In this document: positions 53,633-62,813 of the stretch, in pieces
Position numbering within the stretch: position 1 is the first letter of the stretch
How the letters are laid out: the number at the start of each line of letters is the position of its first letter
DNA from: Bartonella tamiae Th239
Lineage (GTDB): Bacteria > Pseudomonadota > Alphaproteobacteria > Rhizobiales > Rhizobiaceae
Direction of reading: 5' to 3'
DNA length: 64,000 nucleotides
NCBI RefSeq assembly: GCF_000278275.1
Contig: NZ_JH725147.1
Coordinates: 1,867,063-1,931,062, forward strand
The notes under the pieces: generated by a model
Told to the model about the DNA's origin: nothing
What the model saw: the letters and a program-made list of their open reading frames with translations, nothing else
Databases searched by the model: none
Translations under genes and position numbers: made by a program

Positions 53633-53842
53633 ATGTCTACAGGAACAGTTAAGTGGTTCAACACAACTAAAGGCTTTGGCTTTATTCAACCTGATGATGG
53701 CGGTGCGGACGTATTCGTTCACATTTCTGCTGTTGAACGTTCAGGCATGAGCAGCTTGAATGAAGGTCAAAAAATTTCTTATGAAGTTTTACAAGACCGT
53801 CGCTCAGGCAAATCAGCTGCTGGCAACCTTGCAGCTGTCTAA
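53633..53842 (+). CDS. cspA: cold-shock protein (CspA family)
   Basis: A 69-aa single cold-shock domain, binding single-stranded RNA and DNA as a chaperone. RNP1 is KGFGFIQP (residues about 13-20) and RNP2 is VFVHISAV (about 27-34). The start MSTGTVKWFNTTKGFGF and the length are typical; AGGAG lies 10 nt before the ATG. A strong terminator follows. Which paralogue it is cannot be told. Confidence 0.95.
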   Translation: MSTGTVKWFNTTKGFGFIQPDDGGADVFVHISAVERSGMSSLNEGQKISYEVLQDRRSGKSAAGNLAAV

Positions 53843-53950
53843 GATCTTTTATCAATACTAAGGTAAAATTACATTTTACTTTGTATCGTTAAAAGTTGTG
53901 TTAAAAGAGATCATTTTATACAAACTTTTTTAAAAGAATGTTTATTACTT

Positions 53951-53979
53951 AAGCCCCGCTTTATAGTGGGGCTTTTTCT
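53951..53979 (+). terminator. terminator of the cold-shock gene
   Basis: AAGCCCC, loop of about 10 nt, GGGGCTT, then TTTCTTT. It lies 108 bp past the stop, which is a long 3' tail for so short a gene. Confidence 0.8.
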
Positions 53980-54109
53980 TTAAAAATGCTTATTATACTT
54001 TTCCTTTACTTGTAATTTTTTTTCAAAAAAAACACATTTTCTTTGATAGTAACATTAAGAAGAAAAATTCAGCGTGCCTTGCGCTCAATAAAAATCTCTG
54101 TATAAATAT

Positions 54110-54335
54110 TTATGACGGTTTCCCCTGAAGAAGGCTCTAGAGGGGAAATAATAGGGAACACGGAAAAATTGACCTTAAAAGGAATTAATGCCGTGGCTGC
54201 CCCCGCAACTGTATGCGGTAGTATTTTGTCACAAAACAGTCTTTTGACAAAAATCAATATGACTGTTTAAGCCACTGTGAAAATGGGAAGGCTGATAAAA
54301 GATTATGATCCGCAAGCCAGGAGACCTGCCGTTGC
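54110..54335 (+). promoter_or_regulatory. cobalamin riboswitch
   Basis: All conserved blocks of the adenosylcobalamin-type aptamer are present in order. They are a strong stem TTTCCCCT/AGGGGAAA (54119-54147); AATAGGGAACACGG (54149-54163); the core GCCGTGGCTGCCCCCGCAAC (54190-54209); the B12 box GCCACTG (54271-54277); GGGAAGGC (54285-54292); and AAGCCAGGAGACCTGCC (54314-54330). The expression platform follows, with small hairpins AAGGA-TATGCG-TCCTT (54341-54357) and TGCAC-GGTGG-GTGCA (54371-54385). The second lies directly against the AGGAG ribosome site of the first gene. High cobalamin would be expected to shut off the downstream transport operon. Confidence 0.93.
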
Positions 54336-54370
54336 AAATTAAGGATATGCGTCCTTTATATAAACTCAAA

Positions 54371-54385
54371 TGCACGGTGGGTGCA
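54371..54385 (+). promoter_or_regulatory. hairpin in riboswitch expression platform
   Basis: TGCAC, loop GGTGG, GTGCA, immediately followed by AGGAG and the start codon at 54399. It probably links aptamer state to ribosome access; no T run follows, so translational control fits better than termination. Confidence 0.5.
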
Positions 54386-54398
54386 CAGGAGATGCGAT

Positions 54399-55532
54399 AT
54401 GCAAGAGAAAATACGCAGGGCATTTTTATGTCCTCAATACGCACAGTGCGGCCTAAAGTTTTATAAATCTTTATTTCACTATTTAATTTTCTTGAAAAGA
54501 AAGAAACAAATACAAAAGCAATTGGCAGGTTTTTTATTATTAGCGGCTATTTACAGTCTGTCGTTAATACAAGCCAAGGCACTTGAAACACATTATCCAT
54601 TAAAAATGTTAAATTGCGATCGGGAAATTATTATCGAAAAAAAACCTGAACGTGTTGTTTCTGTTGGACAAAACACAACAGAAATTCTTTATTCTTTAGG
54701 TCTTGGTGACAAAGTTAAAGGGACAGCTCTTTGGTATTCTCCCGTACTTTCTCAGTTTGAAGAACTCAATAAAAAAGTCAAAGTTTTATCGCCCGATATT
54801 CCAAGTTTTGAAAGCATCATGGCTGAAAAACCAGATATCGTTGCCAGTCATCAAGAATGGGTTATTGGCCCTACCGGCAGTTCGGCAACTTATGCGCAAT
54901 TTGAAGATTTTAATATTCCTGTCTATACCGCACCTTCTGATTGCATTGGCAAGGACAATTTGGCTGGTGGTGATGGTTTGCGCACTCAAGCTTTTACCAT
55001 GGATATGATTTATCAAGAAATTGCAGAATTAGCCGCAATTTTTAATGTGCAAGAACGGGGAAATATTTTAATTTCTGATCTCAAGAAACGTGAAAAAGCA
55101 GCTATTGATAAAGTAAAAAATGCGACAAAGCATAAGAACAGTTCGGTTTTATTTTGGTATTCAAGTGCTGATCTTGATATCGACCCTTATGTTGCGGGGC
55201 AACTTGGCGCGCCTGGATATATTGTGTCTATTTTATGCATTAAGAATATTATCAAATCCAATCATGAATGGCCAACAGTCAGTTGGGAAACAATCGTCAA
55301 ATCTGATCCAACCATTATCGTTTTGGCAGAAATGAACCGAAGACGTTTTCCTGCGGACGATATTGATGTAAAACGTAAATTTTTGAATACGGATCCCCTC
55401 ACCAAACTAATGTCTGCTGTTACAAATGATCATCTCGTTATTATGGATGCTCAGTCTATGAATACAACAATGCGGACCATTGATGGGATTGAAGTGCTCG
55501 CAAATGCATTTGAAACAATGAATATTGATTGA
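54399..55532 (+). CDS. BtuF-like ABC transporter substrate-binding protein, copy 1
   Basis: A 377-aa periplasmic binding protein of the helical-backbone (class III, Peripla_BP_2) type that handles cobalamin, haem or siderophores. The start at ATG 54399 follows AGGAG (54387-54391). About 40 residues precede the hydrophobic signal segment (AGFLLLAAIYSLSLIQAKA), which is unusually long, but no later Met exists. The mature protein includes KKPERVVSVGQNTTEILYSL, KVLSPDIPSFESIMAEKPDI and SSADLDIDPYVAGQLGAPGY. It is closely similar to the next gene in protein and DNA, so the two are tandem duplicates. First gene behind the cobalamin riboswitch, so a corrinoid ligand is likely. Confidence 0.87.
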   Translation: MQEKIRRAFLCPQYAQCGLKFYKSLFHYLIFLKRKKQIQKQLAGFLLLAAIYSLSLIQAKALETHYPLKMLNCDREIIIEKKPERVVSVGQNTTEILYSLGLGDKVKGTALWYSPVLSQFEELNKKVKVLSPDIPSFESIMAEKPDIVASHQEWVIGPTGSSATYAQFEDFNIPVYTAPSDCIGKDNLAGGDGLRTQAFTMDMIYQEIAELAAIFNVQERGNILISDLKKREKAAIDKVKNATKHKNSSVLFWYSSADLDIDPYVAGQLGAPGYIVSILCIKNIIKSNHEWPTVSWETIVKSDPTIIVLAEMNRRRFPADDIDVKRKFLNTDPLTKLMSAVTNDHLVIMDAQSMNTTMRTIDGIEVLANAFETMNID

Positions 55533-55570
55533 GTTCAAACAAATTAATCGATTATTGGGGAATTTTCACA

Positions 55571-56611
55571 ATGAAAACAACAATATATCCTATCCATCCT
55601 ATTTTCATAGGCTTATATCTCTTTTTAGCTTTTATTGGGCTAGCCAAAGCTGAGCCGACACATTATCCGCTAACACTCAAAAATTGTAATCGAGACATCA
55701 CTTTTAATAAACCACCAGAACGAGTGGTAGCTGTTGGGCAAAATACAACGGAAATTCTTTATTCCTTAGGTCTTGGAAATAAGGTCAAAGGCACAGCCCT
55801 TTGGTTTCAACAAGTTATGCCTGAATTTACCGCCATTAATGAGACAATTGATGTTCTTTCAAATGACACACCAAGTCTTGAATCTATCGTTTCTAAAAAA
55901 CCTGATTTCGTCACCAATCAATATGAGGTCATTATTGGACCAGCGGGTGCGGCAACAACCTATCAACAATTGGATGATCTTGATATTCCCGTTTACACAT
56001 CTCCATCAGATTGTTTAGGAAAAGACAATTTGGCCGGTGGCGATGGTTTGCGTTCCATACCCTTTTCTATGGAAATGGTTTATCAAGAAATTCAAGAACT
56101 TTCGCAAATTTTTGATATTGAAGAGCGTGGGCACACCCTTATTACACAGCTTAAAGAAAGAGAAAATAAGGCACGTGAAAAAGCGGCGCGATTTTCTGAT
56201 CAAAAAATATCTGCCGTCGCATGGTTTTCAAGTGCTGAATTAAAAATGGATCCTTTTGTAGCAGGTCAATTGGGCGCACCAGGATATCTGTTTAAAACAT
56301 TAAACATCCACAATATCGTTGCCTCGGATCATGATTGGCCTATGGTAAGCTGGGAAACAATTGCCAAAAAAAATCCATCTATCATTATTTTAGCTGAAAT
56401 GAAAAGACGACGTTATCCTGGCGATGATGTTCATATCAAACGTCAATTTTTAAAAAATGATCCTGTTTTAAGTCTCATGGATGCCGTCAAACAAGATCAT
56501 TTGGTGGTTTTGGATGCACAAGCTCTTAACGGCTCACTTCATACAATGGATGCTTTGGAGTTACTTGCAAATAAAATTGAGCAATTTGGTTTGGTGCGTA
56601 AAAACAAATGA
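55571..56611 (+). CDS. BtuF-like ABC transporter substrate-binding protein, copy 2
   Basis: A 346-aa paralogue of the previous gene. ATG 55571 is preferred because GGGGAATT precedes it and it opens directly into a signal peptide (PIFIGLYLFLAFIGLAKAE). Shared blocks are ERVVAVGQNTTEILYSLGLG, SPSDCLGKDNLAGGDGLRSI and FVAGQLGAPGYLFKTLNIHN. Differences lie mainly on loops and in the C-terminal lobe, suggesting altered ligand or affinity rather than redundancy; this is inference. The 3' end overlaps the permease start by 4 bp (ATGA), so it is the copy translationally coupled to the transporter. Confidence 0.88.
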   Translation: MKTTIYPIHPIFIGLYLFLAFIGLAKAEPTHYPLTLKNCNRDITFNKPPERVVAVGQNTTEILYSLGLGNKVKGTALWFQQVMPEFTAINETIDVLSNDTPSLESIVSKKPDFVTNQYEVIIGPAGAATTYQQLDDLDIPVYTSPSDCLGKDNLAGGDGLRSIPFSMEMVYQEIQELSQIFDIEERGHTLITQLKERENKAREKAARFSDQKISAVAWFSSAELKMDPFVAGQLGAPGYLFKTLNIHNIVASDHDWPMVSWETIAKKNPSIIILAEMKRRRYPGDDVHIKRQFLKNDPVLSLMDAVKQDHLVVLDAQALNGSLHTMDALELLANKIEQFGLVRKNK

Positions 56612-57630
56612 AAGTTGTGATTAGCCGTGTTTTTATCGTAATTGTTGCGCTTTTTCTCATAGTTATCGCCATTGGTTTTGGCACAGCCATTGGTGAAATA
56701 TCGATACCTTTTTCGACAATGTTAAAAGCACTCGCCAATGGTTTTTTTAATGCCAATTATGCAATTGATAAAATTGATGAAGGTATTATTTGGAATTATC
56801 GTCTCAACCGTGCAATTGTTGGCGCGTGTTGTGGGGCGAGCCTGTCTCTTTGTGGTGTCATTTTGCAATCTTTATTGCGTAATCCTTTAGCTGATCCCTA
56901 TATCCTCGGACTGTCCGCAGGGGCTTCAACTGGTGCTGTTGCTGTCACAATATGGGGGTTGGGTGCAGGTTTTATCTCTATGTCATTTGGTGCTTTTACC
57001 GGCGCAATCTTGGCGTTTTTATGTGTTGCATTATTAGCTTTAAAATCAGGACGCAGCCCAACAGCCATTATTCTTTCCGGTGTGGCTGGTGCACAATTAT
57101 TTAATGCCCTTACTGCCCTTATTGTAACAAAATGGGCAGATGCTGAAGCTGCTCGCGGTATCATGTTTTGGCTTTTAGGAAATCTTTCTGCTGTAAGGTG
57201 GTCGGATGCTTATATTGCGCTGCCAGCCACATTGGTCGCTTTTTTCATCTGTCTTTTCCATACAAGAGCGCTTGATGCTTTTACCTTTGGCTCTCAATCG
57301 GCGGGGTCACTTGGTGTTTCAATCATGCGTATTTACATTATCTTGATCGGAATTTGTGCTTTTTTAACAGCAATCATGGTATCAATGGTCGGGGCTATAG
57401 GTTTTGTTGGTCTGGTTATTCCCCATGTTGCACGTTTTTTGGTTGGTGTCCGTCATGGTGTTTTAATTCCGATGTCGGCTTTTATAGGCGCGATTTTCAT
57501 GATTATTTGTGACATCGTCTCAAGAACACTCGTTACAGGACAAGTTATTCCCATTGGTGTCATCACCGCACTCATCGGCGCTCCAGCTTTTGCGATCATT
57601 CTTGCGCGTAAAAATGGGAATATGACATGA
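56608..57630 (+). CDS. btuC: BtuC-like ABC transporter permease (FecCD family)
   Basis: A 340-aa inner-membrane permease of the FecCD/BtuC family with about 9-10 helices. Characteristic blocks are YRLNRAIVGACCGASLSLCG, LLRNPLADPYILGLSAGAST, GRSPTAIILSGVAGAQLFNA and AIGFVGLVIPHVARFLVGV; the end is TGQVIPIGVITALIGAPAFA. It sits between binding protein copy 2 and the ATPase, overlapping each by 4 bp. The cobalamin riboswitch upstream makes corrinoid transport the best reading; haem or siderophore transport uses the same family. Confidence 0.9.
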   Translation: MKVVISRVFIVIVALFLIVIAIGFGTAIGEISIPFSTMLKALANGFFNANYAIDKIDEGIIWNYRLNRAIVGACCGASLSLCGVILQSLLRNPLADPYILGLSAGASTGAVAVTIWGLGAGFISMSFGAFTGAILAFLCVALLALKSGRSPTAIILSGVAGAQLFNALTALIVTKWADAEAARGIMFWLLGNLSAVRWSDAYIALPATLVAFFICLFHTRALDAFTFGSQSAGSLGVSIMRIYIILIGICAFLTAIMVSMVGAIGFVGLVIPHVARFLVGVRHGVLIPMSAFIGAIFMIICDIVSRTLVTGQVIPIGVITALIGAPAFAIILARKNGNMT

Positions 57631-58403
57631 TTAGAGTTAAAAATCTTGAGTGGAAAACTGGTGATAAGCATATTCTCAATGATATTTCTTTGCATGTTGA
57701 AAAAAAAGAATTTCTAGGTTTAATTGGCCCTAATGGATGCGGAAAAACATCACTTTTAAATATTATTGCAGGTCTCAAACACCCCACCAAAGGGCAAGTA
57801 GAGCTTGAAGGAGAACCTTTAACAAATCTCACGAGACGCACAATTGCCCGCAAAATGGCGCTTGTTGAACAACATGCCGATACAGGTGAGGCTATTAACG
57901 CAAAACAAACAGTTGAACTTGGAAGGACACCGCATTTAACAGCATGGACACCATGGTCGAAAGAAGATCATCATTATGTTGATGAAGCACTAAAAAAAGT
58001 AAATATGTCAGAGTTTGCAACGAGAAAATGGCAAACCCTCTCTGGTGGAGAAAAACAACGATTGCATTTTGCCCGTGCCTTGGCACAAAATCCATCCGTC
58101 ATGTTGCTTGATGAACCAACCAATCATCTTGATATTCGCCATCAACTTGGCTTGTTACAATTGATTAAAGGTGAATCTTTGACCATTATAAGCGCCCTTC
58201 ATGATCTCAATCATGCAGCATTTTTTTGTGATCGAATTGCTGTTTTACATAATGGGCATTTAATCACCATCGGCACTCCACGCGATGTTTTAACCCAGGA
58301 GCTTATTCGTGATGTCTTTCAAGTTGATGCTGAAATAAATTATAGTGGAGAAAAACAAATGCATATACGTTTTTTTCCACTATCCAATTCTATCATAACA
58401 TAA
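57627..58403 (+). CDS. btuD: BtuD-like ABC transporter ATPase
   Basis: A 258-aa ATPase of the FepC/BtuD group. Walker A is GPNGCGKTSLLN (residues about 36-47), the Q-loop region is MALVEQHADTGEAIN, signature LSGGEKQRLHFARA, and Walker B VMLLDEPTNHLDIRHQ, with switch His in SALHDLNHAAFFCD. The C-terminal end IRFFPLSNSIIT is short. It overlaps the permease gene by 4 bp, and the pseudoazurin-like gene starts about 30 bp after its stop, so it is likely in the same transcript. Confidence 0.9.
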   Translation: MIRVKNLEWKTGDKHILNDISLHVEKKEFLGLIGPNGCGKTSLLNIIAGLKHPTKGQVELEGEPLTNLTRRTIARKMALVEQHADTGEAINAKQTVELGRTPHLTAWTPWSKEDHHYVDEALKKVNMSEFATRKWQTLSGGEKQRLHFARALAQNPSVMLLDEPTNHLDIRHQLGLLQLIKGESLTIISALHDLNHAAFFCDRIAVLHNGHLITIGTPRDVLTQELIRDVFQVDAEINYSGEKQMHIRFFPLSNSIIT

Positions 58404-58437
58404 TCAGTCCAACACTCTATTATAGAAAGTCATGTCC

Positions 58438-58869
58438 ATGCGTCTTTATATATTGATATTTATTCTTTTTGGTCTTTTTTCTACAAGCGCTTATGCAGAA
58501 ACCTTTGAGGTTAAGATGCTTAATCGTGGAGAAAAAGGCAGCATGGTTTTTGAACCTGATTATCTTGAAATAAAACCAGGTGATAAGATCCATTTCATTG
58601 CCACTCAAAAAAGTCACAATGCTGCGACTATAGATCATATGATTCCACAGGGTGCATCCCCATTTAAGAGTAAAATTGATGAAGAATTGGTTGTGACATT
58701 TGATAAAAGTGGTTTTTACGGCATCAAATGTACCCCCCATTATGCTATGGGCATGGTGATGCTCGTAAAAGTTGGACAAGCAACATTTCCGCAAACTTAT
58801 CGTGATATAAAATTTCCTGGACTTGCTAAAAAACGCTTTCAAGTCATATTTAATGATGCAAATCTATAA
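58438..58869 (+). CDS. pseudoazurin-like periplasmic cupredoxin
   Basis: A 143-aa blue-copper protein with signal peptide YILIFILFGLFSTSAYAETF. The mature domain opens FEVKMLNRGEKGSMVFEPDY. Type-1 copper ligands are visible: His in TQKSHNAATIDHMI and the Cys-His-Met set in CTPHYAMGMVMLVKVG. It ends in a charged tail (LAKKRFQVIFNDANL). Pseudoazurins pass electrons to periplasmic enzymes, classically nitrite or nitrous-oxide reductases, none of which are in the window. Its position as last gene of a cobalamin-controlled transport operon is unusual. ATG 58438 is used; ATG 58432 adds two residues. Confidence 0.88.
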   Translation: MRLYILIFILFGLFSTSAYAETFEVKMLNRGEKGSMVFEPDYLEIKPGDKIHFIATQKSHNAATIDHMIPQGASPFKSKIDEELVVTFDKSGFYGIKCTPHYAMGMVMLVKVGQATFPQTYRDIKFPGLAKKRFQVIFNDANL

Positions 58870-59036
58870 AATAAACGCGTATGTAATGCCAAAAAACTTC
58901 TTATAAATAATGAAGCATTGTCAAATTTATTTTTAACTGCAATGTGATTTAAGAGATTTCTTGCTTTTTTTTAACACTTACGACATAGCTAAAACATCTT
59001 ATAAAACTATCTGTTTCTTAAGATTTATAATTCTGA

Positions 59037-60266
<1,230 letters not shown>

Positions 60267-60277
60267 TAAACCACATC

Positions 60278-60304
60278 AATGATGAAACATCGTGTTTCAT
60301 CATT
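60278..60304 (+). terminator. hairpin after aminotransferase gene
   Basis: AATGATGAAACA, loop TCG, TGTTTCATCATT: a perfect 12-bp stem starting 11 bp past the stop. The T tract is poor (TGG follows), so termination may be weak. Confidence 0.6.
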
Positions 60305-60678
60305 TGGTAGGAAAATTCAGGTGACAAAAAAATTAAGAATCCATTTAATAATAGTCTTATAATTACTTTTTAAGGCTATTACAATTATAAATAAAAAGTC
60401 ATGGATTAATCATTGCAATCTTCATTGAGTTTGTTCTTTTCGTGTTCGTATTTTATGCATAAATAAAAGTAGTGTATTTATGCTTGTGCATATTGATAAT
60501 TTTAAAAAAACTTAAATGATATTTCCAATTTTTTATAAACGCATTTTGAATCGTATTTGATCAATATGAATTGAGTAAGAAAAAAGTGAAGGGAAAACAT
60601 TAAATTGACTTTTTATTTTCGCATTTCTCTTTAAAACTTAGCAACAAATCATAACAGTTAAAGTATTTGAGAGAAAAA
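60305..60678. other. 374-bp gap, nothing recognised
   Basis: AT-rich leader of the thioesterase gene; no gene, RNA or clear regulatory motif seen. Confidence 0.4.
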
Positions 60679-61065
60679 ATGACAGAAGACATAAAACCAC
60701 AAGGACAGTTAAGCTTAAAGGTATCGGCTATGCCTAAAGATGCCAATGCCGCAGGTGATATTTTTGGCGGTTGGGTCATGTCACAAATGGATTCAGCAGC
60801 CAGTCTATGTGCTTCAGAAGTTGCCCATAGCCGAGTAGTCACTGCTGGTGTGAATGCCATGTCATTTGAGCGCCCTGTAAAAGTCGGAGATACTTTAGCC
60901 ATTTACACAGATGATATTCGTGTTGGCACGACCTCCATTCGCTTTCGTGTTGAAGCGTGGGCTATTCGTTATTTAAGTCATGAACTTGAACGCGTTACAG
61001 TATCTGAATTTGTTATGGTCGCTTTAGACGAATATGGCAAACCTAAACCTGTAAAAGATAAATGA
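60679..61065 (+). CDS. acyl-CoA thioesterase (YciA-like hotdog)
   Basis: A 128-aa hotdog-fold thioesterase hydrolysing acyl-CoAs. The conserved block ANAAGDIFGGWVMSQMDSAA contains the catalytic Asp. It is followed by VNAMSFERPVKVGDTLAIYT and EFVMVALDEYGKPKPV, the standard YciA endings. ATG 60679 is taken; the open frame runs 12 bp further upstream to a TTG without support. The spacing from a weak GAGA ribosome site is acceptable. It stands alone between AT-rich gaps. Confidence 0.9.
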   Translation: MTEDIKPQGQLSLKVSAMPKDANAAGDIFGGWVMSQMDSAASLCASEVAHSRVVTAGVNAMSFERPVKVGDTLAIYTDDIRVGTTSIRFRVEAWAIRYLSHELERVTVSEFVMVALDEYGKPKPVKDK

Positions 61066-61542
61066 TAAGTTTAAACTTATCATACGAAAATACATCTTCA
61101 GGAAAAAATAATCATATTCTAAAGCTCTAAGAAAAATGAAAATAAATTCGATGTATTCTGCATGCAGTCTTTGTTTTTATTTGTATATATGACATATCAC
61201 TGTCAAAGCTTTATGAATTATACAAAACAATCACTATATTTATAAGAGATTTTTATGATCTGATTATCTTTTAAAGATTATAATGCATAAATATTTAAAA
61301 TTTTTACTTAAGATGAGCATTTTGTCATTTGCTTTTTCTTATAAAAATGAACGCTTTATCTAAATTTAAATGTGGCAAACACTAAAAGTCGCATATTTTA
61401 TTCAAATGACTTGATAAGCTGGCCACAAATAATAACGGGTGATGAAAGAACACATATCTTACACTTAAAATTTACCTAAAATAGTACCATATCATCACAA
61501 TATACTCACATCATGACATGTCATTTTAGCTATTTGAAATCA
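61066..61542. other. 477-bp gap, nothing recognised
   Basis: AT-rich convergent gap between the thioesterase gene and the leftward small-RNA terminator. No gene seen. Confidence 0.4.
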
Positions 61543-61676
61543 TAAAAAAAAAGCCGGACAATTGTCCGGCTAAAGTTTGAAGATCTCGGCGATAATATCA
61601 GCCATGAAAATCTTCAGAGGGGAACACTCAAGAAACGCAATGGGAGGAGACGTAATCTTGAGACAGTCTTTTTATG
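61543..61676 (-). ncRNA. AbcR-like (alpha-r15 type) small RNA candidate
   Basis: Reverse-strand transcript candidate of about 130 nt. Stem 1 is CTCAAGA paired with TTCTTGAG plus inner ACG/CGT; its 13-nt loop contains CTCCTCCCA, an anti-Shine-Dalgarno. An unpaired linker GTTCCCCTCT carries a second one. Stem 2 is GAAGAT/ATCTTC with inner GGC/GCC. The terminator is the perfect 20-bp palindrome AGCCGGACAATTGTCCGGCT followed by nine T. Three stems with a C/U-rich loop and linker are the AbcR layout. AbcR RNAs bind Hfq and repress ABC transporter mRNAs in Rhizobiales. It lies directly downstream of the VtlR/LsrB gene on the same strand. A weak promoter (TTGCTT ... TATTTAAT, about 61714-61682) precedes it. 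The 5' end is approximate. Confidence 0.6.
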
Positions 61677-61717
61677 CATCGATTAAATAAAATTTACAAT
61701 AAAGTATTAAGCAAGGC

Positions 61718-61740
61718 AGCCATGCGTTAAACGCATGGCT
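61718..61740 (-). terminator. hairpin after the LysR gene
   Basis: AGCCATGCGT, loop of 3 nt, ACGCATGGCT: a perfect 10-bp stem about 75 bp past the vtlR stop. No T run follows, so it may be weak as a terminator or may act in the small-RNA promoter region. Confidence 0.5.
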
Positions 61741-61813
61741 AAAAGTTTTGTAAAACTAAAAAGGGTGTATAAATTTTCATAGGCAATGAAAACAAGACAG
61801 TTTGTGAATACAC

Positions 61814-62734
61814 TTAATAAGACCATTTTCTAGCTTTTGCAAAAATATAGTCTCTAAAAGCCTTTAATTTTGCCGAATTTTTTAAAGCATCAGGATAACA
61901 AAAGAATGTATCGAATGAAGGTATTGTTGTCATTTCTGGAAAAAGACGAATAAGGTCCGTATCGCTATCAACAATATAATCAGGCAAAACCGCAATACCA
62001 AGATGACGCATAGCAGCCTTTTTAATAGAAATAACATTATTTATTCGCAAAGAAGGAACTCTCAAAGAGCCATCGCTTCGCCCTGCTGTTTCAAGCCAAT
62101 TTAATCCTGCCAGATAGGTTGGCACAGGTTCACCGAAGGAAATGATCCGATGCTCATCTAGATCTTCAAGACGTTCAGGTTTTCCATGTGTTGCGATATA
62201 TCCCGACGACGCATAAACATGCATATGAACAGTGAATAAACGTCGTTGAATTAAATCTGGTTGCTGTGGCTGACGCAAACGCACGGCACAATCAGCATGG
62301 CGCATAGTCAAATCCAACTCCTCATCATCAAGAAGAAGCTGAATTTGCACATCGGGATAAAGATCTAAAAATTCAGGCATACGATCAACCAACCAGCCAG
62401 AACCCATTCCAAATGTTGTTGTCACACGCAAATGACCCGTAGGTTTTTCTCGACTCTCACTTAACTTAAAGCGCACATTTTCCAGCTTCATCAAAACATC
62501 ATGTGCCGTACGATAAAGAATTTCCCCTTGTTCGGTTAAAATTAATCCCCGGGCATGCCTTTGGAAAAGAGGAACACCAACATCTTGCTCAAGTGAAGAA
62601 ACCTGACGCGATATAGCCGATTGAGATAGATGCAATGTTTGCGCAGCATGCGTAAAAGAACCTGCTTCAGCAGCAGCATGAAAAATTCTCAATTTATCCC
62701 AGTCTAAAGGCGCAGCCACAATCTCCCCTCCCAT
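61814..62734 (-). CDS. vtlR: VtlR/LsrB-type LysR transcriptional regulator
   Basis: A 306-aa LysR regulator. The N-terminal helix-turn-helix starts APLDWDKLRIFHAAAEAGSF and includes LHLSQSAISRQVSSLEQDVG. The effector domain has RLRQPQQPDLIQRRLFTVHM, EHRIISFGEPVPTYLAGLNW and CYPDALKNSAKLKAFRDYIF. This is the pattern of the VtlR (Brucella, Agrobacterium) and LsrB (Sinorhizobium) family, required for host interaction and known to activate an AbcR small RNA. The ORF start MGGEIVAAPLDW is kept; a later start is possible. Gene order vtlR-trxB, with trxB upstream on the same strand, matches Rhizobiales. Cysteines sensed by LsrB were not checked in detail. Confidence 0.9.
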   Translation of the reverse strand: MGGEIVAAPLDWDKLRIFHAAAEAGSFTHAAQTLHLSQSAISRQVSSLEQDVGVPLFQRHARGLILTEQGEILYRTAHDVLMKLENVRFKLSESREKPTGHLRVTTTFGMGSGWLVDRMPEFLDLYPDVQIQLLLDDEELDLTMRHADCAVRLRQPQQPDLIQRRLFTVHMHVYASSGYIATHGKPERLEDLDEHRIISFGEPVPTYLAGLNWLETAGRSDGSLRVPSLRINNVISIKKAAMRHLGIAVLPDYIVDSDTDLIRLFPEMTTIPSFDTFFCYPDALKNSAKLKAFRDYIFAKARKWSY

Positions 62735-62813
62735 TTAAACGCGTTATTGAGATTATTTTAAGCCATATATTTAATATTTAAAGTGGCGCAAAATATATTG
62801 CGCCACATCATCA

